64,000 nucleotides of DNA, from IMG/VR virus record IMGVR_UViG_3300037089_000505, positions 1 through 64,000 of that record; one strand, written 5' to 3'. Below the pieces are notes generated by a model. The model was not told where the DNA came from and did no database searches. It worked only from the letters and a program-made list of their open reading frames with translations. This DNA is from a virus. The number at the start of each line of letters is the position of its first letter. Within the stretch, counting starts at the first letter, position 1. Below, piece after piece: positions 32,134 to 41,958 of the stretch. Position numbers and translations under genes: made by a program.

Positions 32134-32769
32134 ATGCCTATTAGTATAAGTAGTGCAATATCGGGAAGAAGAGAACCAAAGAGAGCCAATAGGTGGGTAC
32201 TAAAGTTTGAGACTGTACCTTATCCAGCGGGTTTATTCATAGGAAATCAGAACTTCTCTAACGGTGCTTCGGATATGTCTGAATCACTTGCTATTGACCT
32301 GTTGTCCGCATCACGACCAAATGTTAGCCACAACATGGGAGAAATCGCAAGGTTAAATGAAAAATGGAAATTTGCTGTTAACCCAACTTGGGATCCAATA
32401 TCAGTTGTATTTTATGACTTTGATTCAGGTTTGGGTTCTACTGCTCAGATCATGTGGAGATGGGCACAGACTGTATATGATGTTCTAAATGGCACGATGG
32501 GTTATGCTGCCACCTACAAAGTAGATGCTAGCTTAATATTACTTGGACCCGGTCAAACAAGTACATCTCGGGCAGCAACAACTGACATTGAAATTATAGA
32601 GGCTTGGGATATATTTGGCATGTGGCCAAACACTGTAAACGGCGGTGAACTAACTTATGAAGGTACTGATGCGCTAAGGATCACGGCAGAATTCCAATAT
32701 GACTATGCTAACCTTCATACTACAACTGACTTTGGTTCGCCCGGTGGTACTTGGAGTACTATTCACTAA
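32134..32769 (+). CDS. Tail tube protein, T4 gp19-like
   Basis: 211 aa with a GGAGG site. It follows the sheath, as in T4, and has the tube pattern: RANRWVLKFETVP near the N-terminus, NEKWKFAVNPTWDPISVVFY, and a closing TAEFQYDYA. It forms the rigid inner tube. T4 gp19 is 163 aa, so this one has an insertion. Confidence 0.85.
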   Translation: MPISISSAISGRREPKRANRWVLKFETVPYPAGLFIGNQNFSNGASDMSESLAIDLLSASRPNVSHNMGEIARLNEKWKFAVNPTWDPISVVFYDFDSGLGSTAQIMWRWAQTVYDVLNGTMGYAATYKVDASLILLGPGQTSTSRAATTDIEIIEAWDIFGMWPNTVNGGELTYEGTDALRITAEFQYDYANLHTTTDFGSPGGTWSTIH

Positions 32770-32775
32770 ATCTAA

Positions 32776-32952
32776 ATGAAATTAAAAGATCTATTTGAAC
32801 AAGGTAATCCGCATTACGGCGAGCTTCCCAGGAGCCCAAAAAATCCTGTTAGAAATATGATAGTCGCAATGCTTAATAAGCTGAAAAAGCAAAAGCCGCT
32901 ACCAGTAGATGACATTGCAAAACTAGAAAAGAGGCTTAAAGACCTAAAATAA
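32776..32952 (+). CDS. Small basic protein with capsid-targeting-like N-terminus
   Basis: 58 aa. MKLKDLFEQGNP has an L-F-E site of the prohead-protease type. The rest is Lys-rich and helical. It lies between tube and hub genes and could be an internal head protein. Confidence 0.55.
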   Translation: MKLKDLFEQGNPHYGELPRSPKNPVRNMIVAMLNKLKKQKPLPVDDIAKLEKRLKDLK

Positions 32953-33014
32953 AAACCGCACTTTTCTGGCAGTAGTCTTAAATTAATATAGAGACTATTT
33001 TGAAGGAGTTCAAT

Positions 33015-33920
33015 ATGGCTGACGATAAAGATAAAATAACTGAAATTCCTATTCCCTTGAATAGACAAAAAGAGAGAGTTCGGGCTTCTCATCCCGAGAA
33101 GCCTGAAATTTCATCTTCTACAAGACCCATCCCAATTAATGCTCCATCTCGTTTTGAACCTCCAGCTATACAAGTAGAGATACCTTCGCATGGATTTCTA
33201 TACGTTGGTAAAGTAAACGATCCTGATTTAGCTAGCGGTACAATCAAAATTAGACAAATGACCTTAAGAGAAGAAAAGATACTAACTACAGATAGGTTTG
33301 TACAAGATGGACGGGCTCTAGATATGATCCTAGAAAATTGTATTAAATCACCTATAAATCCTTATGACCTATTATCCTCTGATAGAGTTTATTTACTATT
33401 TTATTTACGTGGTATGTCTTATGGCTTAGACTATGATTTTGCCGTTAAATGCTATCATTGTGGTTTTAATTTCGAACAGACTGTAAGCATAAACAAATTA
33501 GAGATAGCTGAATGGGAAGTTGCTCCTGAAGAACCAATAGTTATAACTTTGCCAATGTCTAAATTTGTAGTGAAAGCTCATTACATGAGAGGACGTGACG
33601 AACAAAGATTAACAGAAAAAGCTAGAGAGCTTAAAAATATTAATCAATCAGACTCAGCAGCAGGCGACTCTATATCGTTATTGATTGATGAAATTGCTAC
33701 GGATGAAGGGGAAATATTAGGACCTAGAGATAAAGAAGACTTTATCAACAATATGGTCGGCGGTGATGCTGATTATTTTCGAGAAACTATGAACGATAGA
33801 GATTGCGGATTAAAACCACTCAAACACATTTATTGCCCCAAATGCGATGGCGAATTGGAGTTTAGCGTCCCACTCGGACGCAACTTTTTTCGTCGATCTA
33901 GACAGCGAACGCAATCATAA
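33015..33920 (+). CDS. Baseplate hub protein, T4 gp26-like
   Basis: 301 aa from ATG 33015 with AAGGAG. It shows the family layout: VEIPSHGFLYVGKV, then IKIRQMTLREEKILTTDRF, a Zn-type CYHCGF in the middle and CPKCDGELEFSVPLGRNFF at the end. T4 gp26-family proteins take part in assembly of the central hub. It overlaps the downstream gene by 74 nt. Confidence 0.8.
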   Translation: MADDKDKITEIPIPLNRQKERVRASHPEKPEISSSTRPIPINAPSRFEPPAIQVEIPSHGFLYVGKVNDPDLASGTIKIRQMTLREEKILTTDRFVQDGRALDMILENCIKSPINPYDLLSSDRVYLLFYLRGMSYGLDYDFAVKCYHCGFNFEQTVSINKLEIAEWEVAPEEPIVITLPMSKFVVKAHYMRGRDEQRLTEKARELKNINQSDSAAGDSISLLIDEIATDEGEILGPRDKEDFINNMVGGDADYFRETMNDRDCGLKPLKHIYCPKCDGELEFSVPLGRNFFRRSRQRTQS

Positions 33921-34215
33921 ACGCTATAGAGCTTTAATAGACGAACAATTTCGTATAGCTTATCACTCGGAAGGCGCAATGGATTTTCATGCGTTAGAGT
34001 GTTTGACACATGATGACAGATCTCTTATTGGTGAAATTCTGTCTGAAATAAAACGTGATGAAAAAGAGCAAATAGAAAGATCGTCTGGGCGTCAAAGTGG
34101 ACCTGGCCCTTTACCTAGTTTGAACAACGCGCCCAAAACCCCAACGCAACAAAATTTTAGTAGCCGATCTAGAAATAGTTCAGTTAACATACCCAAGTTC
34201 CCCACAAGAAGATAA
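33847..34215 (+). CDS. Hub/tail assembly chaperone-like protein in overlapping +1 frame
   Basis: 122 aa if started at ATG 33847, which has no Shine-Dalgarno. Natural-looking sequence starts only at FFVDLDSERNHKRYRALIDE, directly behind a six-T run (AACTTTTTTCG) where the hub gene ends its conserved part. The core RIAYHSEGAMDFHALECL resembles the small helical chaperone region that follows gp26-type genes. It may be made by +1 frameshifting as an extension of the hub protein. Confidence 0.55.
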   Translation: MANWSLASHSDATFFVDLDSERNHKRYRALIDEQFRIAYHSEGAMDFHALECLTHDDRSLIGEILSEIKRDEKEQIERSSGRQSGPGPLPSLNNAPKTPTQQNFSSRSRNSSVNIPKFPTRR

Positions 34216-34236
34216 GAGCAAGCATATTTCATAATA

Positions 34237-35268
34237 ATGAAAATTGTTATTTATAGCGATCTGCATTTGTACAATCATCATAGGCTTTTAGTGAATTCTG
34301 AAACGGCTTTAAACTTTTTGTCCTATATAAAGAAGTACGCTTTGGATAATTCAATAAACACAATTATAAGCGCTGGTGATTTTTTTCACACTAAAGCAAA
34401 GGCTTACGCTCCGCATGTCGTGCAAGGCTGGCTGCGTGTGAAAGATATGTACAAATCTAAACTCAAACATTACATGATAGTCGGCAATCACGACATGGCT
34501 AATCCAGAAAATACAATGAACTCTATTTTGTTCTTGTATAGTGATTACGCTAAAATCATACCAGACTATTTTTGGTTGGATACTGAGAAGACTCGTATTC
34601 ATATGCTCAGTTATTCAATTAGCCAATTCGACTTTGAAAATTTTGTTTTAGCTGAAGATAAACATAATGTATTGGTGGCTCATTTAGATATAGTTGGCTT
34701 TATGATGCCCAATGGCTTTAAGTCAAATACAGGTTATAAAGTTGAAGATTTCAAAATGTTTGATTTGGTCATATCTGGCCACTATCATAAATTTCAAACA
34801 AGAGACAACGTCATATACGTTGGAAGTCCCTATCAAACGAGTTTTGCAGAAAGAGAACAACCGCATGGCTTTTTAATTCTTGATACGGATACTGTTCAAT
34901 GGGAATTTGTAGAAAATCTGAGTGCACCAAAATACAAAGTAATTGAAGTCAGAAAAATAGAAGATATACCTCCATCTGAAATTAACGGCAATTTCGTAAA
35001 AGCTAAGATCCTTTCTAGAAACATAAGTAAAGATGAATTAAGAGATTACTTGTTTAAACTCGGAGCTATAAGCGCCGAAGTTATTCCTCCAGAAGATGTG
35101 AAGGAGATAGAAAAATATTATGATAAAGCTCTGGGCAACGATCCAATCGATGTAGCTTCAGCCTATCTGAAAAGTCTAACCGATTTACCTTTTGAAAATC
35201 AAGAGCTAATGAAAGCTTTTGCTAAAATAGCCGAAGTATCAAATAACATAACAGATTATGAAGTTTAA
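34237..35268 (+). CDS. SbcD/Mre11-like nuclease, T4 gp47-like
   Basis: 343 aa. Calcineurin-type metal motifs in order: YSDLHLYNHH, SAGDFFH, GNHDMAN, LVAHLDI and SGHYHKF. With gp46 it forms the recombination nuclease that resects DNA ends for recombination-dependent replication. The stop overlaps the gp46 start by 11 nt. Confidence 0.9.
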   Translation: MKIVIYSDLHLYNHHRLLVNSETALNFLSYIKKYALDNSINTIISAGDFFHTKAKAYAPHVVQGWLRVKDMYKSKLKHYMIVGNHDMANPENTMNSILFLYSDYAKIIPDYFWLDTEKTRIHMLSYSISQFDFENFVLAEDKHNVLVAHLDIVGFMMPNGFKSNTGYKVEDFKMFDLVISGHYHKFQTRDNVIYVGSPYQTSFAEREQPHGFLILDTDTVQWEFVENLSAPKYKVIEVRKIEDIPPSEINGNFVKAKILSRNISKDELRDYLFKLGAISAEVIPPEDVKEIEKYYDKALGNDPIDVASAYLKSLTDLPFENQELMKAFAKIAEVSNNITDYEV

Positions 35269-37075
35269 TTACGTCAAATTTAAAAACTTTCTAAGTTTTG
35301 GCGATTATCTTTGTGTGATTGATTTATCACAACCAGGTCTTACATTAATTACTGGCGACAATCAAAAAGATGGTGGTAGTAATGGAAGTGGTAAATCTAC
35401 TGCAATCGTAGACTCTATCACTTACGCTTTATTTGGTAAGACTACTAAAAAGCTAAAAGCTGAAGCTGTCGTAAATAATAAAATCAAGAAAAATTGCTAT
35501 GTGGAACTAGGCTTTGAAATAAATCAAAAATTCTATGTCATACGCCGATGGAGAGCCCACGAAGAATTTGGCAATAAACTTACATTAGAAGAAGATGAAG
35601 TAGATATTTCTAAAGACAAGATGCCAGATACTCAAGATCTAATTGAGTCAATTATACTAATCGACTTTAAGCCCTTCGTACAATCTATTGTTTTAAGCCA
35701 AGAAAATATAGAAAACTTTGCTAGCGCTGAGCCGCTTGAAAGAAAAAAGATTGTAGAAAATTTATTGATGTTTGGATTCATTACTCAATATCACAAAGGC
35801 ACGAAAGAAATATTACGCAAGATCAATCCACAACTTGAACTCTTACAAGGCTTTTATGTTGACAAGAAAGCAACTATCAAAACACTCACCGACAATCTAC
35901 TCAAATATATAGAGAAGTGGGAAAATGAAATAAAGTCTAAGCGGTCTAGAATAGAATTGCTACAAGAACAAATAGATCAATGGAAACATATTGATGTGGA
36001 TAAAGAACTAAAAACTTTACAAGAGAGAACTCAGAAAATACGAATTAAAGATGAACTGGCAACAAAAAAAGAACACCTTGATGACAATATTTTTAGGACC
36101 AAAGATTATAAGAAGCAACTTGATAAAAAACTAAAAGAGAAAGAGAAAGAAATAGCTGCGGCCAATAAAAACCCCGAAGCGTGTCCAGTTTGTGGCTCTG
36201 ACATTAAAAAGAGTGTATTGAAAGAATACTTGGCTAAGAAACAAAAAGAATTAGATAATCTACGATCTGACTTAAAGTCCCAAGAGCATTACTTACAAGA
36301 AAACATAGACGTGCTAGAAACTACTAAACAGGAACTAGAAATTAAGACGGCTGAAATAGATCAGCTAAATATTTTACTTACTACCCGCTTATCAGAAGTT
36401 GAAGTAGCTAACATAAAACAAACTATAATTAAAGCTGAATCAGAAATTGGTATTTTAGGCGGCCAAATTGAAGGTGACATAGAACTTGACGAATACATAA
36501 AAAATACTCAAGTGGCAATTGAGGGCATTAAGAAAGAAGCCAAAGATATCAGGCTCAAGATGAAGAGATTAGAACACGATGCGCATTTATTTGAGTGGTG
36601 GAAAGAAGCTTTGAGTAATTCGCCGAGCTCTATGAAAACGTTCAGCGTCAATCAAATTTTGATATCTCTTAATAAATACATCAACTATTATTTGAACTTT
36701 TTTGGTTTCAATATAACCTATTCTCTCAGTGCAGAATTGAATGATACAATTACTAAAGACGGCGAAGAAATACCCTTCGGAGCTTTAAGTGGAGGTGAAA
36801 AGAGATCGGTAGAAATTAGTTTAGTATTTGCCCTTTATGAAATCGTGCGGATAAGATTACCCGACAATATAAATATCATTGTTCTAGATGAACTATTGTC
36901 AAGGTATTTAGATGAAGTAAGAATCACTGATGCGCTGGGAATACTAAACGAATTAGAAGAAAGACAGTTAAGTATATTTGTGATTGATCACAAAAATCTA
37001 ATAAAGGAAAGTTTGAACTGTAAAACCATAAATATCACTAAGGGGAAAAATGGCTTTTCAACGCTCGAACAATAA
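35258..37075 (+). CDS. SbcC/Rad50-like ATPase, T4 gp46-like
   Basis: 605 aa. Walker A GGSNGSGKST near residue 38, a long coiled coil interrupted by the zinc hook CPVCGSD, signature LSGGEKRSVEISL and Walker B IIVLDELLS. A complete short-coil Rad50, partner of the gp47-like nuclease encoded just upstream. Confidence 0.92.
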   Translation: MKFNYVKFKNFLSFGDYLCVIDLSQPGLTLITGDNQKDGGSNGSGKSTAIVDSITYALFGKTTKKLKAEAVVNNKIKKNCYVELGFEINQKFYVIRRWRAHEEFGNKLTLEEDEVDISKDKMPDTQDLIESIILIDFKPFVQSIVLSQENIENFASAEPLERKKIVENLLMFGFITQYHKGTKEILRKINPQLELLQGFYVDKKATIKTLTDNLLKYIEKWENEIKSKRSRIELLQEQIDQWKHIDVDKELKTLQERTQKIRIKDELATKKEHLDDNIFRTKDYKKQLDKKLKEKEKEIAAANKNPEACPVCGSDIKKSVLKEYLAKKQKELDNLRSDLKSQEHYLQENIDVLETTKQELEIKTAEIDQLNILLTTRLSEVEVANIKQTIIKAESEIGILGGQIEGDIELDEYIKNTQVAIEGIKKEAKDIRLKMKRLEHDAHLFEWWKEALSNSPSSMKTFSVNQILISLNKYINYYLNFFGFNITYSLSAELNDTITKDGEEIPFGALSGGEKRSVEISLVFALYEIVRIRLPDNINIIVLDELLSRYLDEVRITDALGILNELEERQLSIFVIDHKNLIKESLNCKTINITKGKNGFSTLEQ

Positions 37076-37081
37076 TATACT

Positions 37082-37585
37082 ATGATCTGGAGTAAAGATA
37101 ACTATATGAGCACAGAAAAAAACCCCATCAGCAAGACATGCGTCATTAATGACCCGCTGATTAATACTGTTCAGAATTTGCTATCCACTGGATGGCGCAA
37201 GAAAGAGGATCGTGTTTTCTACAAAGGTAGGAACACTTATATTATAGAGTTGAATGGTAATTACCATCCAATGTGGGGAATTGAGATCACACCCATTAAT
37301 GATGGTTTTGATCCAAACGATTGGAAGCTGCGAAAAGATTTAAACAGCCTAAAGAACTTGGGCCACGTTACCGACAAGAGGCTTTATCTTAACGACGGCA
37401 ACAAAGAAGAAATATCACATATGATTGCTGCATTACAACAGAATCGTTTTAATTTAATCTACGACAATTCCTATGTAGTATTTAGAGCAGCGCCTAATCG
37501 TGTGAGAATCTTTAAAATTGCCGCTACGATGGATTTAGTCGAACAGCCAGACGGCTGGTATGTTGGAGAGAAAAAGATATTATGA
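37082..37585 (+). CDS. Hypothetical protein in the recombination operon
   Basis: 167 aa from ATG 37082, or 159 aa from ATG 37106, which has AAAGATAAC just before it. It is soluble, mixed, with two YVVFRAAPNRVRIFK-like strands and several Trp. No recognised domain. Confidence 0.55.
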   Translation: MIWSKDNYMSTEKNPISKTCVINDPLINTVQNLLSTGWRKKEDRVFYKGRNTYIIELNGNYHPMWGIEITPINDGFDPNDWKLRKDLNSLKNLGHVTDKRLYLNDGNKEEISHMIAALQQNRFNLIYDNSYVVFRAAPNRVRIFKIAATMDLVEQPDGWYVGEKKIL

Positions 37586-37597
37586 AGATAGGAAAAT

Positions 37598-37783
37598 ATG
37601 TGGGACGAAGTTTCTGTTTGGGAAAATGAGGGTGGTTTTAATCGCGAGATTGAAAATCATGGCTCGAAAGAATTAAAAAAGCTTCTAAAAACATTTGAAA
37701 AAATGACACCAGAAGAATATAGAATTTTGCATCAAAAAGCTTGTGAGCTCGAAAAAGAGGACCCGAGTCCAAAAATAATATGA
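37598..37783 (+). CDS. Hypothetical 61-aa protein
   Basis: Acidic, helical, with a TATGTGGG start after ATAGGAAA. It overlaps the next gene by 4 nt. Unrecognised. Confidence 0.5.
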   Translation: MWDEVSVWENEGGFNREIENHGSKELKKLLKTFEKMTPEEYRILHQKACELEKEDPSPKII

Positions 37784-38190
37784 ATCTAAAAATAGGATCC
37801 CGTATATTTCTAAAGAAAGCATTCATTGAAAGAATAGTTAAAACCGGCGATATGTCTGGTAGCTCGTTGGCATTTGGCATAGTGGCAATCACAGATTATG
37901 CCATAAACTTAAAGAATTTACGAACTGGAAAGCTATACACTATTCCTCTAAGTGAAATGCAAGGCAACGTAGATGAGTCAGCTGACTTACAACAACCACG
38001 ACCAATAGCGACTCCAAAAGAAAAGACTGAAGTAGTAACACTAAATTCGACAATCAAAATTGAAACACCAACAAAGCCAAAGAAAGATTTTACATATGAA
38101 GCTACTGCTACTTTACATTTTCCTGCCGCTACTGCAAATGTCGTTATATTAAAGACCGGCGACCCATTTGCCTATTTATATGAGAGCTAA
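37780..38190 (+). CDS. Hypothetical beta-rich protein
   Basis: 136 aa. The first 60 residues (LKIGSRIFLKKAF, then TGKLYTIPLSEMQ) look like an SH3/KOW-type small barrel, followed by a Pro/Thr/Lys linker and a short C-terminal strand pair. Possibly distantly related to the GKWY family. Confidence 0.5.
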   Translation: MNLKIGSRIFLKKAFIERIVKTGDMSGSSLAFGIVAITDYAINLKNLRTGKLYTIPLSEMQGNVDESADLQQPRPIATPKEKTEVVTLNSTIKIETPTKPKKDFTYEATATLHFPAATANVVILKTGDPFAYLYES

Positions 38191-38258
38191 GACAAACAGC
38201 ATATATCATACAATATATTAGTGTGATTAAAGCATTAAAAACGTAAGGAGTAAAAACA

Positions 38259-39371
38259 ATGGATAGAGAATTAAGTGTTCTAGAGAAAAGTTTGTTAGGA
38301 AACATCAACAAAAAGTTTGGCAAAGACATGGAACTAATGGTTCAGCTCACCGATGATGCCATCTACGGTAAACCAAGAGGTTGGGTAGACACTGGCATTT
38401 ACGCATTAAATTGGTTAATATCTGGTGACTTTAATGGCGGTTATCCGGGTGGACGAATTACCGAAATGGCTGGCGATCCAAGCACAGGCAAATCATTGCT
38501 TTGTGAAATGGCCATCAAAGATAAGGATTTAGGACTCGTAATTTATTTTGATACAGAGACTGCTATAGATAAAGACTTCTTAAAATTCTTAGGTGTAGAT
38601 AATTCTAAAATTCTTTATCAACCAATCGACACAGTAGAACAATTAATTAGAGTATGTCAAGAAGTGTTAGATACTGTTGTAGCTAATAACCAGACTGAAA
38701 AGAAAATTTTAATGATCATTGATTCGATAGCTCTAGCTTCCACCGAAAAAGAAATGGATCCTGAAGGTGGGCAAGACATGGGCTATAAGGCCAGAATGCT
38801 CAGAAAGTTCTTCAGAGTATATGCTCGCAAGATTGAGAAATATAACATCGCTTTATTAGCCACTAACCATTACACTCAGAAAGTAGGCCAGAGTTATGGT
38901 CCAAGTAAGGTTACAACGGGCGGTAGTGGGCTGCTATATGCCGCTAGCGTGCGACTAGATCTTAAGGTGGTAGAACTTGAAATCGATAAGAAGCTTGAAT
39001 CATTAGGCGCTAGTTCTGTAATGATCCAAGCAAAAACTGAAAAAAATAGATGCTTTTCGCCTAAACGTAAAGTCAATTTCATGCTAGATTTTGAGAAGGG
39101 TGTCAATAGATATAGCGGCTTATTTAAGATTTTGCAAGATTACAAACTAGCCACAAAAGGGGGCGCTTGGTGCAAATTGGGATTCGAAGTAGACCCAGAA
39201 ATACCTGAAAAATTCTTTGAGAAAGACTTTCCTGGTATTGTAGAAAAATACAACTTGCTACCAATAATTCAAAGCAATCTACAACAAGTTATAAGCAAAG
39301 ACATTGATACAGAAGATCTTGAAATAGAAGCAATGGAAGAAGTGACTGCCAAAGAGTCAGATGGAGAGTAA
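38259..39371 (+). CDS. uvsX: UvsX/RecA recombinase
   Basis: 370 aa. Walker A GDPSTGKS near residue 72, Walker B LMIIDSIAL, and a central KVTTGGSGLLYAASVRLDL-type L2/ATP-cap segment fit RecA/UvsX. It has the acidic C-terminus typical of UvsX (DIDTEDLEIEAMEEV). It polymerises on single-stranded DNA and drives strand invasion. AAGGAG site. Confidence 0.92.
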   Translation: MDRELSVLEKSLLGNINKKFGKDMELMVQLTDDAIYGKPRGWVDTGIYALNWLISGDFNGGYPGGRITEMAGDPSTGKSLLCEMAIKDKDLGLVIYFDTETAIDKDFLKFLGVDNSKILYQPIDTVEQLIRVCQEVLDTVVANNQTEKKILMIIDSIALASTEKEMDPEGGQDMGYKARMLRKFFRVYARKIEKYNIALLATNHYTQKVGQSYGPSKVTTGGSGLLYAASVRLDLKVVELEIDKKLESLGASSVMIQAKTEKNRCFSPKRKVNFMLDFEKGVNRYSGLFKILQDYKLATKGGAWCKLGFEVDPEIPEKFFEKDFPGIVEKYNLLPIIQSNLQQVISKDIDTEDLEIEAMEEVTAKESDGE

Positions 39372-39382
39372 GGAGAAATTAA

Positions 39383-39790
39383 ATGCCTAATGAATATGAG
39401 GCTAAAATACGAAACACCGCCGATACTATAAGATCGTTAAGGGAGAATTCAGGAGCAACTTCAAGCACATTTATGTTTGCCGTCTTGGCAACTTTATTAG
39501 CTAAGAATAAGATTTCCGATAAAGACCTCGACGTTATATTTGATGTAGAGAAGTTTCAAACTCGTAACACCTTAAAGAGTTATTACGAACAAGGCCAGGG
39601 TGACCCACATTTCGAAATGAAAAGTGAGCAAGAATTAATCGATGTTCAAAATGTTTGTGATGCACAAGTAGACGAATACAATAAGTTTGTCAAACAAGTT
39701 GCTTCGCAAATAAAAACTAAAAGACAGAAAAGGAAAGACGGAACTATCCCCGGCAAAGATGAAGACGAGGATGAAGACGAAGATGAATGA
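39383..39790 (+). CDS. Hypothetical protein with poly-Asp/Glu tail
   Basis: 135 aa. A helical body ends in a Lys/Arg-rich stretch followed by an alternating Asp-Glu tail of about 12 residues. It lies directly behind uvsX. Such acidic tails are typical of DNA-mimic or ssDNA-binding accessory proteins, so a recombination accessory role is possible but unproven. Confidence 0.6.
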   Translation: MPNEYEAKIRNTADTIRSLRENSGATSSTFMFAVLATLLAKNKISDKDLDVIFDVEKFQTRNTLKSYYEQGQGDPHFEMKSEQELIDVQNVCDAQVDEYNKFVKQVASQIKTKRQKRKDGTIPGKDEDEDEDEDE

Positions 39791-40040
39791 GCCATATAAA
39801 CCAATCGAAGATTTAAAAGACGATTGGGACTTTGTAAAATCAGATGAAGAAATCATAGCTCGTTATGGACAAGAAACCTATGATCTAATAAAAAAAGTGG
39901 CCGAGTCTAGCGAGAAAAGAATTGCACTTAGATTGAAAAGATCTAAGACGCTTTGGGGTCGATATCTCAATTGGCGAACTGATCGCCAAGAAAGAAAAGC
40001 GGCAGTCAACTTCATCATGTATGGACCGGGTGGCGATTAA
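39783..40040 (+). CDS. Hypothetical helical protein
   Basis: 85 aa from ATG 39783, overlapping the previous gene by 8 nt. Acidic first half, basic second half (RLKRSKTLWGRYLNWRTDRQ). Unrecognised. Confidence 0.5.
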   Translation: MNEPYKPIEDLKDDWDFVKSDEEIIARYGQETYDLIKKVAESSEKRIALRLKRSKTLWGRYLNWRTDRQERKAAVNFIMYGPGGD

Positions 40041-40056
40041 AAATAAGGAGAAAACA

Positions 40057-40332
40057 ATGACATTCAAAAAATTCAAGTACACAAAGAAAAGCGACAATGA
40101 AACTAAGGACTATTTTGTTCTAGTATTAGATGAAAATAAAAACCCTAAACATTTTGGTGGTATTGAGTTAGGATTGCTAGATGATAAAGAAATATCACAA
40201 CTGATTACAATTCAAAGTAAATATGAAGAGGCCGTAAAGCCTTTTGTAAGTAAGGCCTATAGACTTTTCATAGAAGAGAACATTAATGACGTCCGTACTG
40301 ACAGTGAAGACGAACTTCTTGATTCTAAGTAG
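40057..40332 (+). CDS. Hypothetical protein
   Basis: 91 aa from ATG 40057 with AAGGAG. FKKFKYTKKSDNETKDYFVL resembles a small beta domain. It overlaps the helicase start by 47 nt, probably for coupled translation. Confidence 0.5.
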   Translation: MTFKKFKYTKKSDNETKDYFVLVLDENKNPKHFGGIELGLLDDKEISQLITIQSKYEEAVKPFVSKAYRLFIEENINDVRTDSEDELLDSK

Positions 40333-41665
40333 CGAAGACACAGATCTTTTAGAAAATATATACGATACACTTAGTTTTGCCGACACCTCTAAAGCTTTCT
40401 ATAATGGAGTCTTTAATAAAGATCGAATAACACAAGTACGTTTTTCAAAGTATGTAGAGGGATTAGGCTTACCAAGTTTAAGGATTCCCATAGGCTTTCT
40501 TGATTTTATTCAGAGTGTGCTTAAAGGTTATAGCCACACTGTAGTTGATGATAGAAAGCCTATAAAAGAAATCGAAGTAGACGACATAGAAAATCTAGAA
40601 GGCATAGAATTAGTAGAACATCAAATAGGTGCAATCTATAAAGCTTTAGGTAGAAGACGAGGAATTGTACGAGCTCCCACTGCTTCAGGTAAAACAGAAA
40701 TATTTTTAGCCATACTTAACATGCTTGAAGAACCCTCTTTAGTTTTATTTAACCGTGAACAGCTTGCTAAACAAACGGTAGATAGAGCTGCAGAGCGTGG
40801 CCTAGATGTAGGCTTAGTTCAAGGTCCAAATGTTTTAGAAAAAAATATTACGATGGCCACAGTACAGAGCATACACAAACTCAAGAACATACACAAATAT
40901 AAAAACCTTGTATTAGATGAAGTACATAACTGTGGATCTAAATCATATCAAAAAGTTTTGAAGTTAGCTCATTGGGAAAGAGTGTATGGATTTAGTGCTA
41001 CACCCGTCGATCCTAAAAAAATGAATTTGAGATCTGCTAAATTAATTGCCTATGTGGGACCTATAATTTATGACGTCAGTGCTAAAGAATTAATGGAAGC
41101 CGAGATTATAGCTAAACCAAAAATCTTTATGCTGCCTGTAAACGAACCAGACGATCTTGAAGACTGTAATTATAGAGAAGCTGAGATGTTGGGTTTGATC
41201 TATAACACTTACCGAAACAATCTGATCAAAGACTTGGCTGAAAAACATAAAGAAGATAAGGTATTGATTTTGACTAAATATATCGACCAGGGGCAAGAAA
41301 TAGCTAAGTTGATACCTGATGCTGAATTTATATGGCACGAAGTATCAGTCGCAGAGAGATTAAAAGCAGTCGCAAGATTTGAGAGCGGCGAGCTCAAGAT
41401 ATTAATAGCTTCCCGTATCCTTGATGAAGGCATAGATATTAAAGAATTCAAAGTTCTAATAATAGCCAGTGCAGGTATTAGCTTTATAAAAACTATCCAG
41501 AGATTAGGACGCGGCTTAAGAGTTACTGAAGATAAAAAGAATATAACAGTCTATGATTTTATGGACAACACCAGCCCCAAATTACTTAAACATTCCCGTG
41601 CGAGAAAAAAGACTTACAAAATGTTTGGTTATGATGACATAACTGTAGTGGAGAAAATAGCATGA
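40286..41665 (+). CDS. SF2 DNA helicase, UvsW-like
   Basis: 459 aa. Motif I APTASGKTE, motif II DEVHNCG, motif III FSATP, and late motifs ASRILDEGIDIKE and QRLGRGLR in the second RecA-like domain. UvsW-type helicases unwind R-loops and recombination intermediates and control the switch from origin to recombination-dependent replication. Position in the gp46/UvsX block supports this. Confidence 0.88.
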   Translation: MTSVLTVKTNFLILSSEDTDLLENIYDTLSFADTSKAFYNGVFNKDRITQVRFSKYVEGLGLPSLRIPIGFLDFIQSVLKGYSHTVVDDRKPIKEIEVDDIENLEGIELVEHQIGAIYKALGRRRGIVRAPTASGKTEIFLAILNMLEEPSLVLFNREQLAKQTVDRAAERGLDVGLVQGPNVLEKNITMATVQSIHKLKNIHKYKNLVLDEVHNCGSKSYQKVLKLAHWERVYGFSATPVDPKKMNLRSAKLIAYVGPIIYDVSAKELMEAEIIAKPKIFMLPVNEPDDLEDCNYREAEMLGLIYNTYRNNLIKDLAEKHKEDKVLILTKYIDQGQEIAKLIPDAEFIWHEVSVAERLKAVARFESGELKILIASRILDEGIDIKEFKVLIIASAGISFIKTIQRLGRGLRVTEDKKNITVYDFMDNTSPKLLKHSRARKKTYKMFGYDDITVVEKIA

Positions 41666-41838
41666 TAGAAATACACGATGAAAAATTTATCGCTGAAGGA
41701 ATAGACGACGCCTCTTATTTTATTGAGAAATATAAAGTGACTGGCGACGCTATAAATTTAGATAAAGCTGCTCTTTTATTGAAGAGTGTAAAAGTTTATC
41801 TAACCGCAAAGAAGAGCGTTCTCAACTATGAAATATGA
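41662..41838 (+). CDS. Hypothetical 58-aa helical protein
   Basis: ATGA overlap with the helicase. Two amphipathic helices, acidic first half and Lys/Leu-rich second half. Unrecognised. Confidence 0.5.
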   Translation: MIEIHDEKFIAEGIDDASYFIEKYKVTGDAINLDKAALLLKSVKVYLTAKKSVLNYEI

Positions 41839-41956
41839 AAACCCTTATCCAATCGAGAGTGTTACAGTCGAATTTGTAGCAATACAACATGGCTGGAAAA
41901 ATTATATCTGGAGTGTATTGTATCAAAGAGAACCAAAATATAGGAGAGGAAACTAG
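41828..41956 (+). CDS. Hypothetical 42-aa protein
   Basis: Start overlaps the previous gene by 11 nt. KYENPYPIESVTVEFVAIQ and a Trp-rich basic C-terminus. Tiny but tightly packed between real genes. Confidence 0.4.
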   Translation: MKYENPYPIESVTVEFVAIQHGWKNYIWSVLYQREPKYRRGN

Positions 41957-41958
41957 AG

